A stretch of DNA of 64,000 bases from contig JAKNDB010000107.1 in NCBI GenBank assembly GCA_024305405.1, forward strand, positions 4,882,501 to 4,946,500, in the 5' to 3' direction. Position 1 is the stretch's first letter. Each line of letters opens with the position of its first letter. Below, piece after piece: positions 24,401-36,981 of the stretch. The position numbers and the translations under genes are program-made. The notes under the pieces are model-generated. The model made no database searches and was not told where the DNA came from. It worked only from the letters and a program-made list of their open reading frames with translations. Source of the stretch: Dirofilaria immitis (Eukaryota > Nematoda > Chromadorea > Rhabditida > Onchocercidae).

Positions 24401-27400
24401 ATTTTCAATGACGAATATTTTTAGAGTATCAGATTCGATCCCAATCATGTGAATATGGTCGAATGATTCAGAAACGGCAATGCTTCAATAAATCGCCTTC
24501 GAACTACCTTCTTTTTGCACCCGTCACCATTTCATCCATATCCACCAGAACCATACGAACATCCTGATGATAAGTCGTCAGAACTTTAATTATTACTATT
24601 TTTTTGTAAAGATTAAGGAAAGATCATTTCAATAAAAGAAATTTTTTCTATTAAACAATATAAATATACTTATCATTCAATTTTAACTCTCGTATTTTAA
24701 GGAATGAATATCAACGACGTTTAGCAGGACATATGAAACAATTGCAAAAGTCTCGAATAAATTGTTGCAAACGACAGGAATGGTATCGTGAACACGTACG
24801 TTGATACATTCTTAGTTGATACTAGATCAATAAAAATAAAGTTATATTTAATTTTTGATATTAGATTTTAATTATAGATATGAATGTAATTGCTTTGGTA
24901 TACTATTTTTTTCAGGTAAACAAAAATTATATTGAAATTTGCCGACATCCCTGTCCACCATCTGATTTATTAAATACTGATCAAGATTTCGAACAAATAC
25001 CATGCAATCAACAGCAGCAATATACCGCTTCCGAAGAGCCTACGAGTCGAATTCAAGAATATAATAAAGTACAAACTGAAGAAATTGTAATGTTACCTGT
25101 ATCTCCCATATATGAAAATACTGAAGGAAAAAATGAACGACAACAATCAATTATTAAAACACAATTATTGAATTTGAATGAAAAAGCAGTGCTGATTTAC
25201 TTCGAGAAGCTCAAGAAACAACCGAAGAATATCAAAAAGATAGAGCAATAAATCATATGATAATTGATGAGCGAAAACGAACACATGAAGAAGAGTATTT
25301 TCATCACTTACAATCTCGACAAGATAACGAAACTATCAAGCCTAGTTTAATAAATAATAAAGAAAATCATGTACATCAGCCAATTACGTCTCAGAATTAT
25401 CGACATGAAGAGCATGATGACTATTATCAACAACATCAGAAACAAATAAAAGATTATTCTCAACAAAGTGAATTTATAAACGAGCATGATAGCACTTTTG
25501 AAGATCGTTATCAAGAACATAACAGAAATCAACAACGAATACCTTTAGAAAATGATGATGCAGGAGAATCTGAACTTGATGGAACTGATTATGGATATGA
25601 TTATGACAGTCATGATGAAACTCCAGTTACTTCTAATCAGGAACAGGTCCCTACTCAAGAGATAAGTAATCAATTCTCATATCACACTTATCCCTATGAT
25701 ACTCATGATGACCATCTTAATCAAGAATCGCATCTAAATAGAAGTGGGTACGTGCAAAATCATCGTGCTATTTCTGCAGTCGAAAGACATTATTATCAGC
25801 AACAGGGACCACATCATTTAGAAGCACCATACAATGAACATCATCGCCGGGAACAAGAACAACTGGAACTTTTCAAGCCCTTACCTGACGACTATCATGG
25901 CGGCGAACAACAAGCACAACCTTCTGAATCTGCATCCGATGATTATTATTTCCAGCAACAAGAACAAGAGGGTCTCTCCACAGTTTCATCTCAGGATTAC
26001 CACCAAGAGCAAGAAGCACAACTCCAGCCTTCTGGATTCGAATTCGATGAGTACTATCGCCAACAAAAAGCTGAACAAGTACAACCACAGCTTTCTGAAT
26101 CTGAATTTGATGAGCACTATCACCGACAACAAACAGAGCTTTCTGAATCTGAACTTGATGAAAACAGTCTTATGCAACAACAACAAGAGTTCTCCACAGT
26201 TTCACCTGAAGACTATCATCGAGAGCAAGAAACACAACCGCAGCTTTCTGGGTCTGAATTTGATGACCACTATCACCAACAACAAGGACAACCACAGTCT
26301 TCTGAATCAGAACTCGATGAGTATTATCACCAACGACAAGCACAACCAGAGCCTTCTGAATCTGAACTCGATGAATACAATAGTAGGCAGCAGCAACAGG
26401 AGTTCTCCACGATTTCACCTGAAGACAATCATCGAGAGCAGGAGGCACAACTACAGCCTTCTGGATTCGAACTCGATGAGTATTATCGAGATCAGCAAGG
26501 ACAGCAGGTACAACTGCAGCCTTCTGGATCCAACTTTGATGACTACTATCTCCAGCAACAAGAACAGCGGAAGCTTTTAAACCTCCATCTGCAGATGACC
26601 ACGGCCAACAAATACAACCGCAAGTTTCCAAATTTAAATTCAATGATTATCATCATCTAAAGGAACAACAGGACTTCTCCACAGTCTCATCTCAGGACTA
26701 CCACCATGAGCAGCAACAAGCACAACTGCAGCCTTCTGGATTCGAAGTAGATGAATACTATCGCCAACAACAAGCACAAGTGCAACAGCCTTCTGAATTA
26801 GAACTTGATGAACACAATCGTAGGCAGCAACAGCAGGAGCTCTCCACAGTTTCACCAGAAGATTATCGTCGAGAGCAAGAAGCGCAACCACAGGCTTCTG
26901 GATTCGAATATGATGAATATTATCGAGGGCAACAAGCACAACAAATACAACCGCAGCCTTCTGAATCAGAACTCGATGAGTATTATCGCCAACAACAAGC
27001 GCAACTACAGCCTTCTGAATCTGGACTTGATGAGTATTATCGCCAACAACAAGCTCAACAAATGCAACCACAGCTTTCTGAATCTGAATTCGATGAGTAC
27101 TATCGCCGACAGCAACATGAATACTATCGTCGAGAGCAAGAAATACAACAGCAACCTTCTGTTCCATTATCTGATGACCATTACCGCGAGCAGCAGGAAC
27201 AACAGCAGCAATACATCGTAGAAGCTGATCAGGTTGATAAGACTGCACCATACTACTCTTATACCAAAGGTCAGCTATCCTCAAAGATTTTTATATTTTC
27301 GTAACTTTACTTTTAAATATATATTTCATTTAGTTACAATTTTCATCAATAGCATCTTTTATCTGAATCCAAAAGCTTGACAAGCTAAATTCTAAATAAT

Positions 27401-27648
27401 GTTGCCATTTTTCTTCTTTAATGATTAAGATATGTGATTAAATTGGAATCATTTGCTTCATTATAGAATGGAATTCATGGACAACCTGGTCGATTTGTCC
27501 GATTACATGCGGTAATGGCTTTCAAACAAGACAACGAACATGTCCTGCCGGTATCTATTGTCATGGTGAAGCAATTCAGCAAAGACCGTGCCATTTCAGA
27601 CCATGCGACATGCGGAGCGATTGGAGTGATTGGTGTGAATGCGAATAA
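21476..27648 (+). CDS. secreted PAN-like / Gln-rich repeat / thrombospondin type 1 protein
   Basis: Probable secreted matrix or cuticle protein. Exons: 21476-21530 (signal peptide, MFRAINIITLSLITLF), 23280-23412 and 23791-23938 (Cys pattern like a PAN/Apple module: LCSRFHNN, RQCRDTCLDLYPYC, DCHEF), 24095-24166 and 24425-24573 (WTRWTNCSN, TSP1-like), 24702-24795, 24916-27269 (about 785 residues, mostly Gln-rich repeats), 27467-27648 (canonical TSP1: WNSWTTWSICPITCGNGFQT, then a few residues of a second). The big exon changes frame by -1 at 25181-25185 (A5) and at 26574-26582; adding one base at each gives exactly the intron phase required at both ends. Exon 5 needs one base fewer in a T5 run (24512-24516). 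Phases around the PAN-like exons fit only if weaker donors are used. An AATAAA overlaps the stop. Confidence 0.75.
25780..27210 (+). repeat. Gln-rich coding minisatellite
   Basis: Imperfect tandem repeats of about 17-20 residues inside the large exon of the TSP1 protein. Core unit resembles SESELDEYYRQQQAQLQP; a longer period is marked by STVSPEDYHREQE-type units near 25977, 26190, 26410, 26676 and 26838. The repeat is rich in CAA/CAG, GAA and TAT codons. It has few stops in other frames, so long shadow open frames arise on both strands. Confidence 0.85.
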
Positions 27649-29852
27649 ATAAATTTTAAAAAATTATAAAAATATTTTATTTCTTTCTAAACATACATGC
27701 TTTCGCTTATTTTTATTATATTACACTTTTTATTGCAATTTTCCATTTTGAATTAAGTTGGAAAAAAAAGTTTCAATTTTATATTTCATTTTTCACTTGG
27801 ATAATTTGTAAAATTTAAGTATTATATTCGCACTGCCATATTATTTGTATTTCTATTATACTTTTTTGTTATTAATTATCGTTTATTAAAATTTTTACCT
27901 ATTTTTTTTTTTGTTAGATATTTTTCGAAGTATATATGCAACAGATAACTTTTGCCACTTAGCTTTGCAAAAGAAAAAAAAAGAAAAAATGAATGAAAAT
28001 AATATGGAACTGATTTAAACTTCACCAGATCTTTAGGCAGTCTTCTGGTTTTCATTTTTAAAAAGTTGGATTGCTATGGAGTTTTCGATTACCAATATAA
28101 AATTTTATCATTATATTAAATTTGCTACATGAATGTGCAATGCTGAGTAAGCGTTTCTAGCAATATACTTTATAAAATCTGCAATCCGAAATAATTATAG
28201 ATCATATAAATGTATATTTTCAGAAACAATAATGAGACGGAAACGAGAAAGAATTCGGAATTGCTAAAAACATGTAAATAATTCTTCTGAACAGAGTACA
28301 ATAATTGAATATAAACAAATTATGATATTAAAATGTAGATTTGAATGAAATATTTTCTTTTCTAATTTGTTATATTATCACTGCTTATTGTATTGTATCT
28401 TTGTTATCGATGATGCATAATAATTATAAAATTAACTCATGGATATGGTGGAACAGCAGTTTGGTGATTTGATAATATTTTATATTCTTGATCTTTTAGT
28501 CAAATGAAAAAATTATTTTTCATTTGACTAAAAGTTATATAATGAATTAAAATTGTCGATATTGTATTTTAATCGTGATTTGCCTATTTCAAAACCATGA
28601 CGTCATATTTGAAAGCAAAACACTTCAAAAAGTCATTTATTTTTAAGGAAAAATAAATATTTACCATCATTTGTTTGCCATTTGCATATTTGTTGTAATT
28701 TTTATTTACTTAAATTCTTTATGCTATTTATTACTTTTTTATTGGAACGCTTTGTTGACAAAATAAATAATGCATTTGACAGTCGTCTCTTTGATTGCTT
28801 TTATATTCAATGTAAAATATAGAACTATTGAAATACTTTAGAACAGGTTGTAGATAATACTTCCAGTTTTTTGACAAACTTTCCATTAACAAATATTAAT
28901 TGACTAATTAGAAGATATTAATTAAGTTAGCAGCTTTTAATACTTCGTAATTTTTACAGATATCTTATTGACTTAAATGATAACAGTGCAATTTAATAAT
29001 TATTCTTCATTTCCTGAAATCACTCATCACAATCTACTATCAGTTCTTCAAACAACATAAATTAGTTTTATGAATTCTATCAAATATGATTAAATAAAAT
29101 TATCTCTTTCTAGTTTAAATATCCATCGCTTATGAGTTTTAAAATGAAGTTAAAAAGCAGCTCAACTAATTTCAGGATTTATTTTAATTGGTCATCCAGA
29201 CAATTTCAAGTTAAGAAGAATAAGGATTGTTTCAAAAATCAATGGAAGTTTCACTTTTGAGTAAATTTGCTAATTTTCTCGAACTTATTTACCATGCTTT
29301 TCATACACATGTTATTCTGTAAATAAGCAATTTTTAAATCAAAGAAATTGAAATTCAATTCTTTCTTTTCAATTATCTTGTCCAATTGAAGTCGATTAAA
29401 ATATTTGCCAAAAATAAAACAAGGATCGAAAAAATAAATAAATAACTCGCTGCACTCACTGAATTATTATATAATGTGTCACTGCTATAATATTACAATC
29501 ATTTTAGCAGTGTTAAAAATAATTGGAAATGATTAAATTCAATATATCACTGATAATGCGCTATTCTGGAGAATATTAATTCATTACTGTAAGATGGAAT
29601 TAAATAAAATTTATGAAGGCCTAATAAATTTGAAAATTTTGCTACTTTTACTTGCTTATTTTTGGAGATTTAATCCAAATTATTAAAGCAACAAAAAGAG
29701 ATTTGCAAAATAAATATTCACCTAAGCAGCAAGTTATCTTTCTTTCATCTGTTATTTGTACGAAAATTCAAATAAGCAAAGTCGAGAAAAGAATCAATCA
29801 ACAAAGAATAAACATACTGCCATAGAGCTTACAAAGTAAACTAATTACGTCA
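27649..29852. other. intergenic region between convergent genes
   Basis: AT-rich spacer between the ends of the TSP1 gene (plus) and the cysteine-rich gene (minus). Apart from the 28493-28534 hairpin I see no structured element or exon. Confidence 0.5.
28493..28534. repeat. perfect 19-bp hairpin
   Basis: Arms 28493-28511 and 28516-28534 are perfect reverse complements with a four-base loop. It lies between two convergent genes, about 850 bases beyond the TSP1 gene stop and 1.3 kb beyond the other stop. Its role is unknown. Confidence 0.85.
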
Positions 29853-32800
29853 CTAACAAGTTCCTGAATTGAGAAGTTCTCGAAGTGAATTTTGCTCATT
29901 TGCATCCGTCCAAAAATGATCCTCATCATTGTGTTTACAATATACTCCATTCGCATGAAATCCTGTTGGACATTGATGAACTGAAATGATATAATGATAT
30001 ATAATATTAGAACTAATTATCATTTCGATAACATTCTTGATTGAATCTATTAATAACTTTCATTTTTAAATAAATTTTTTATCGTTTAAGTTACATTGAT
30101 AGATTTCAAAAGGTACTATCTCCTAATATATATCTTTTAGGATTTATATTTTAATAAATGAAAAAGAAAATAACTTACAACATCGTCCATAAAGTAATTT
30201 GCCATTAGAGCATTGGCATTGTGATATCCCTTTATCACTACTTTTGAGCAATAAGTATTGCTGCATCTTGCAGAACATTCCTCATCACTCTTACATCCAT
30301 ATTCACCTGGCCATAATTTCCTAAATGGATAAATTTTCTAGCATAAATTGAATATTGCTCAAATGATTAAAACTTTCAAAAAGTTATTTTATCTATAAAT
30401 AAAAACAAAATTGAATTTACAAATAAAAGATAGATCAATCAAAATGATAAACTCTTAATAATAGATCAAAAAGGAGGTTAAGAAAGAACTGATAATAAAA
30501 TTCAAGAAATAGAAATAAAAGTACATGCGACATTCTCCTCTTATGCATTTCTCATTGGGAAGACATGTACTATCGGGATCAAAATTGACAGCCGATATAT
30601 TCCACAGACAACGTCGTGATGTCACCACTGCATACCATACTATAAAATTGGTGAATTTATCTATTGATTCATATAAGAATAAAGACAGATATTATTCTTG
30701 TAGTTATGTTCAAATATCGATCAAATTGAATCGATTTGTAAACTCACATGGTTGTTCAGTGATATTACCAATTGGTGCAAATAATGGCTTCCTTCGAGCG
30801 GTGCTAAATACAAATTTACAAGATGAGCCATACTGATCACAACCTGATCGGGCCTATTGATAGAATTTGGATTAGAATTGATCTGACATGCATAAGTTAT
30901 TTATTGAAATTGCAATAAGGAAGAAATCGTGTATGGAAATAAAATTTGTCATAATTATATGGAAAATTTCATTTCAGTATAATGGAAATTTTTTTCTTTC
31001 TCCGTTATTTGTGACTAAAATGAACTCATTCATTTAATCTTTAGATTATGACCTTCTATAGTTCAAAATATTGATTTCGTTTTTTTTTTGTGCGTGAAAT
31101 TTATTATTATACAGAAACTGGAAAAAAATAAAAATATCTTTTCATAAATTTCTATTAAAAAAAAAAAAATCCGGGGCTAAAGGTTAAGAATAGCGAATGT
31201 TTGTAAGATTCTTCATAGATAAGATTAATTTAAATTGGTTTTTAAGAAATGATTCGCGAAAATATAGAATCTTAGCATTTTGATTAACAATGTAATTATT
31301 GTTGTGATTACTAAAGTAAAATTTATCACCTGTAGCAAGGCGGCAGGATTGAATTGCTGGCAAGTTGCGCCGTTAGATGCAGCACCATTGATGCATGCAC
31401 AAATTGATTGCATGCATTGAGCGCCATGAGTATTAAAACCGTTGCATTGTGATGATGCCTGACATGAAGTGCCTGGGATATGATCGTACATCTTTACTGA
31501 AATAATTAATCCATGAAAATAAAATTATTGCATGCAGAAGCAATATATTAATCATCGTTGATAAATTCAATGATTATCTTATCTAAAATCGGAATGGATT
31601 CGCCATGACGGTTCGTAATGATAATTTTTAGACGTATAATCGGAGAAGGAATTAATGACTGACAAGAGATATTACCAAAAATATTGAATAAGAGCAGAAA
31701 AAAATTGAAAAAATGTTTATCAGAAATGTTAAAAAAGGTGTACCTGAGGTACAACATGTACCCATATTGCATGAAGTTTGCGGCGGACAGTTATTTGTTG
31801 ATGAACATTGGCATATAGCATTTTGATTTGACGGACATACTGGTTCCAATGATAACAGACAGCATGCTCCCGTTGCGGTACAACCAAATCCCGGTGGACA
31901 ATCAATACCGCGGTTGCATCGTTGATATGCACGAGCACCATTTGGACACAATGGTAAAGGTTCCAAGCAACAACCTCGACCTAAAGATTAGATGATATTA
32001 GATAAGTTGCAATGGATTATGTTACTTAATCTGTGAATTCATCGATATCATATAGCATAATGAAACAGATTAACTAGTACACTTCTCAATGTAATTTCTG
32101 ATGCGTAAATGCTCAAAATAAGCTAGCTGTATATTAAGCTATAAAGATGCAATGAATTTACTACGGTGAAAGGAAAAGCAAATAAGTCGACAGGAAAAAT
32201 GAATAAATTAATACCTTCGCATATATAACCTACTGGGCAGCCATAACCATGAGCGCATAATTGAATAGCAAGTTGTCCGTTTGAACATACAGGTAATGGA
32301 CAACATACTCCATTTTCACATACCTGAAATAATCATTTGCGTGGTACTTTCTAAAAACGTAATTCGAGATTTGTCAAATAAAAAATGAAAAAAAATTTCC
32401 AATATGTCGATAATTCAAATATTTATAAAATATATTAATTAGTTAAAATGCAACCTTGAATATAATTTTACGTTCATTTTCTTTAATTATCTTTAGTAGG
32501 ATAAATTAGAATAAGATAAACTAGTTATAGATTAGCTTGCGTGAAGTAATTTAATCCTTTTTTTGGATTGATTTTTATTTATTAAATTTCTATTATTTCG
32601 TTATTATGAGAAAACGATACCTGGCCAAAAGGACAAGAATTTTCCTGGCATCGTCCAGACGGTTGGGCACCGGACGGACACATTGGCATCGGACAACAAC
32701 CACCATTGTTACATTCCATACCTTGCGGACAAACATTTCCAGACATACACATTGTTGCCGACAGAATTCCGTTTGAACAAGCTGGCAACGGACAGCACAC

Positions 32801-35800
32801 ATCGTTGATGCACTGTTGACCAGTCGGACAGCAACATCCACCGGTTGGACATCTAAATTTATGGCCTATTTAGAGTTAAATCATAGATTGACTATATTAA
32901 AAAAATGGAAACCGTCTATAAAAATGTCAAAAGAAATAAATCAAATATTTACCGCTGCGACCCAATTTGATTATTGGGACAAAGAGGAAGTGGACAGCAA
33001 CCGCCGTTAGCGCATTCGAAACCATTTCCGCATTCCGCGTTGGATACACAAATTCGTACAGCGACAACACCTGACGAACAGCGTGGTGCAGGACAGCATA
33101 AACCATTGGCACAAATTGATGAAGCGGGACAGCCTATACCTGATGGACAGCGACCTATTGCCTGAATCAGAATTGAGATTTATCAATTATGAAAAGATGA
33201 AATTGGATGAAAAAACTGAAAATTAAATGGAACAACTAATAATTTTTGATTATCAAAGTCAAAAATTAGAATTTAACTTTCTAGGCATTATGATATGTAC
33301 TTATTTTGGATGATAATAAAAATTTTGCATTAAATAATTACCTGTATTCCGGTAGGACAAAATGGTATTGGACAACAGCCACCACTAGAGCATTCCATTC
33401 CTGGACCGCATTCCTGTAATAAAGTCTTTTTTCAACATCTCTTCTTAGAAAAATTCACTCTTTAATACGAGAAATATTCTAGAAAAAACAATTTGAGAAT
33501 GTGTAAAATTCTATGAAAATTAAAATACAGAAACCTGATCAATGGTACATCTTGAAGTAGCCATAATACCACTTCGACAAATTGGCATACGAGTTGATTC
33601 ATGTTGTTGACAGCAACATCCTGATATACAACTGGCCTAAAAGAGAAAATTGAAAGATTTAAAATTATATCCATAAATAATAGCAATGAAACCAAGAGTA
33701 TGATCAAAAATAAGAATTACCGAGTATGATGAAAATTTATATATATCGATGAAAAGAATAGGAATTAAATGTTTTACCTGTTGTGAACACGATAGTGTAA
33801 TTGAAGCTGTTTGACCACAGAATCCTGTAGCATCTTGACCACTGGGACAAACTAAAGGACAGCATACACCTCGATAGCAACCACTATTTACTGGGCACTG
33901 TTCCATAAAACCGCAAGGCTGAGTTCCAGGAGAACCATCTTAAAATAAAATTAATAGTTAGGACTCAGAATGTATTCATTTTCTATTTTGAATTAATAAA
34001 ATTAATTTTTATCAAATTCTTATAAGACTCACTAGGACACATAATAACGATTTGTTGTACTACCGGTATTGGTATCGGTGTTTGTAGCTGTGGTTGAATA
34101 ACCGGAATAGGTAAATTTTGTTGTGGCAATGTTACCAAATCTGTTATGATATTGCAACAGAAACCACTAATCGTATAACATACTGTTCCAGGTGGGCAAG
34201 ATTGGGTAGGTGAACAAGCTGCTATTGGTGGTCCTGCATTATACGGACATACTTCTAAAACACCAGTACTTAAAAACTGAGGAATCTCTTTTCGACTGTA
34301 AATCAGAAATTAAATTTTCAGATTTAAATTTTTAATATTTATGATTTTTAAAGAGAAAACGGTTTCACCTAAATCGATTGGATAGAATTTTCATTTAATC
34401 AGAAATAAAAATATTAAATTATTGAAGTTTAATTTATCATTTTTAATACTAATATTTCCATTTCCATTCATTTCAAAATTATTATTTCTCTTATTATTAA
34501 GTCTTACTCAAGATTAATAAAGCATTCGTTTTTCTGAAAAAAATTTTTCCTTCCATTTAATACATATTTATTTAAATTCTTTCTCTCTCTGTCTTTCTTT
34601 CTCTGTTCCGTTCTGTTTTTCTCACATTATAAAAATTAAAAGGATTTATAAGAAGATTATGTTTTCAATGATGGATTATTTATCACTAATGCTTGATTCT
34701 CTATGAATTTAATACGTCTATAAACTAAACTTCCCATTTTATGTTTTTAGCTGATTAGTTCTTTTGAAATACCTTTCTTTAATTACTATTAAACGATTAT
34801 TGGAATTAAATTAAAATAAAAAAAAAAAGAAAAGTTTTATTATTAAAGATTCCTTCATTCAGTTTATTACTAATGTTATAATTGACTTCCGATCGAATAA
34901 TATATTAGATTAAACTTGGAAAAATTATTGAAATTAGTAATTTACGCATTTAAAGTAAATATTCATTCATACTGGCTTATTATTTATTTTAGTTAATTTG
35001 AATTATGATTAGAAAGCATAATAATATGAAAGATCTGACGAGATGGAAGATTATTTATAACCGATATTGGTAATGGTAATGATGGTTCATAACCAGGTCG
35101 TAAATTTGATATTGGTTGGCAACAAACTTGATATTCCTGCAATTTGTTTATAAAATTAGCATATGATAAAAAATTTTAATTAGAAGAAAAAATTGAAACC
35201 GAAAAAATTCATGAAATTAAATTACTTTTACCAATTTTTCACATGAAATTAAATTATTTTTACCAATTTTTCAGAAGAAAAAACAATATTTAAAGATGTA
35301 AATTTACAAACCTCTGTACATTGCGAACTCCTGGGACACATATTCATGAATGATTGTTGAGCACATCTGCTAACCGGTAATGTGCCTACCGGACAACCCA
35401 TTAGCTGATCACCTGAACAAATTTGCAATCTTGCATCAAATTTCGTTCCTGGGCCGCATTGTCTGGATGCCCATATCCCGCATGACCTGTGTAAATCATT
35501 CATATTATCATAATTTAATAAATTTCATATTATTCAAAGAAAAAAATTTGTATAAAATCGAATAAACTCTTCAATAAATTTTTATAATAAGGAAAATTTT
35601 ATTCAAAAAAATCTGGAAAAATGTGCAATTAATTTCGATATATTTTTGATATGATATGATATGATTATATGAACAGTTATTATTCATTGAACATATAACA
35701 ATTGATCTCTTTTCAAGTGATATAATCTTACTGATGAGGTATTAATTGCTGTTTAATTCATTGATTTTTTTTCTCTTTGATAAATTTGACTTTTATCTAT

Positions 35801-36981
35801 TCCTTTTCCTTATTCTAAATATGCATATTTGATACCTGCTTTGCTGCGGTATGCATTGCAGGAAGGCAGCATTGTTGGTTGTATCAAGTTGCAAGGTAGA
35901 TGATAGCCAATCACAAGGCTCTCTTTGGATTGGTGAAAAATTTGTTACTAAATTTCGTATTTAAATTGAAATAATTCTACAAAGTTAGAATGAAACTATT
36001 CATTTTTTCTTTCTCTTTCCTTATCTATTATATTACTCATTTGTACTATTCACATTTTTTCATCTTTTTTCTTTCTTATACCTTAACTTTATTTATAAAT
36101 ATACATACTTCGCTGGCTGTAACCTAAAATTTGATAAAATTTTTTAAAATCCAATATAATCCAATAAATTTATGATTGGAATTAATCAAATTGAACAAAA
36201 GTCCAACTTTGTCAAAGTCGGTTTTTTATCAATTGCTGTTACTAAATAATCAAACAAATAATGAATGAACACTTTTCAGCCATAGTAAAATAAAAATTCA
36301 ATTAAACAAACTATAAATATAGTTTTAATTATTCTTGACAGATAATTCTTAAATGTCGAGAATAAATGTTTCAGGTTTACCGAAGAATCGAATATCAATA
36401 TTATTTATCTAATTTCATCATAGAATATTTATTAAGAAGATTGAAATATTAGAAGCAGCAACAGCAACAGTTAGTAGTAAACCTTGGCAAGATTTTTCGC
36501 ATCCTTTAGCGGCGGGGTTTTGTTGACAATTTGGTTGTTGCCTACGCAATTTACTTTTTCTGTACAACCTTGCCTGATGTAATCAAATTGATGCTCTCCT
36601 GGACAAGTTTGCTTTTTCCATATCCCAACTTTATTATCAACCAAATGATAACTCTCAATCTATAATACTTGGGCTTATGCTATGAATCTTTTGCAGAAAT
36701 ACAAATAATATTTTATCATTAGAGTTTGATAAAGTTTGCTATAAATATATGTATATCATTTTGTATTTATTATAAATTTACAAATATATACTGTATTAAA
36801 TAATAAGCTTGCTTAAATTCATCGAATATTTCTGAAATATTTTATCATGAATAAGTTATACAAACTTCTTCATTACTAAACGGAATACATTGATAAAATG
36901 ATTGTGGATTATCAGCAGCACGAATATGTTCAATAGTCATACATAGACTATTCTCCATCGGGAAATTTTCATTTTCATTAC
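29853..36981 (-). CDS. secreted multi-domain cysteine-rich protein (5' end unresolved)
   Basis: Exons: 36981-36866, 36659-36483, 35947-35836, 35486-35312, 35136-35062, 34295-34033, 33938-33778, 33636-33535, 33413-33342, 33161-32953, 32852-32621, 32323-32215, 31980-31744, 31496-31330, 30853-30748, 30639-30525, 30320-30179, 29980-29853; about 900 residues. Order: two chitin-binding-type-2-like modules (SFYQCIP, GIWKKQTCPG; AFLQCIP, GIWASRQCGPGTKFD), a Pro/Ile-rich linker, then at least six repeats of the form CPxG..C..CPxGxxCxxGxCCPxPxC (nematode WR1/lustrin-like), then EB-like modules (TSCQASSQCNGF; STCLPNEKCIRGEC; YGCKSDEECSARC). Probably extracellular, perhaps cuticle or eggshell. One-base deficits: T5 at 36555-36559 and T4 at 30242-30245. 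One exon junction (35062/34295) is out of phase as read. No start codon was found; PSILFCLLILALLSKC (about 37211-37258) could be a signal peptide but lacks an in-frame Met. Confidence 0.75.
35210..35273. repeat. 32-bp tandem duplication
   Basis: Two adjacent 32-base copies (35210-35241, 35242-35273) differ at one position. They lie in an intron of the cysteine-rich gene, just downstream (in gene sense) of the donor of exon 35486-35312. Confidence 0.85.

Noticed and set aside
25834..26580. 248-codon plus-strand open frame overlapping the TSP1 exon
   Set aside because: It is the same repeat read one base out of phase (Asn/Ser-rich); the Gln-rich frame fits the splice phases on both sides.
26170..27284. 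Long minus-strand open frames of 157 and 214 codons across the Gln-rich region
   Set aside because: They are antisense shadows of the tandem repeat, which lacks stop triplets in several frames; their Val/Ala-rich translation simply mirrors CAA/CAG and GAA codons.
28493..28534. Bacterial-style terminator
   Set aside because: The context is eukaryotic, and the stem lies far from both gene ends.
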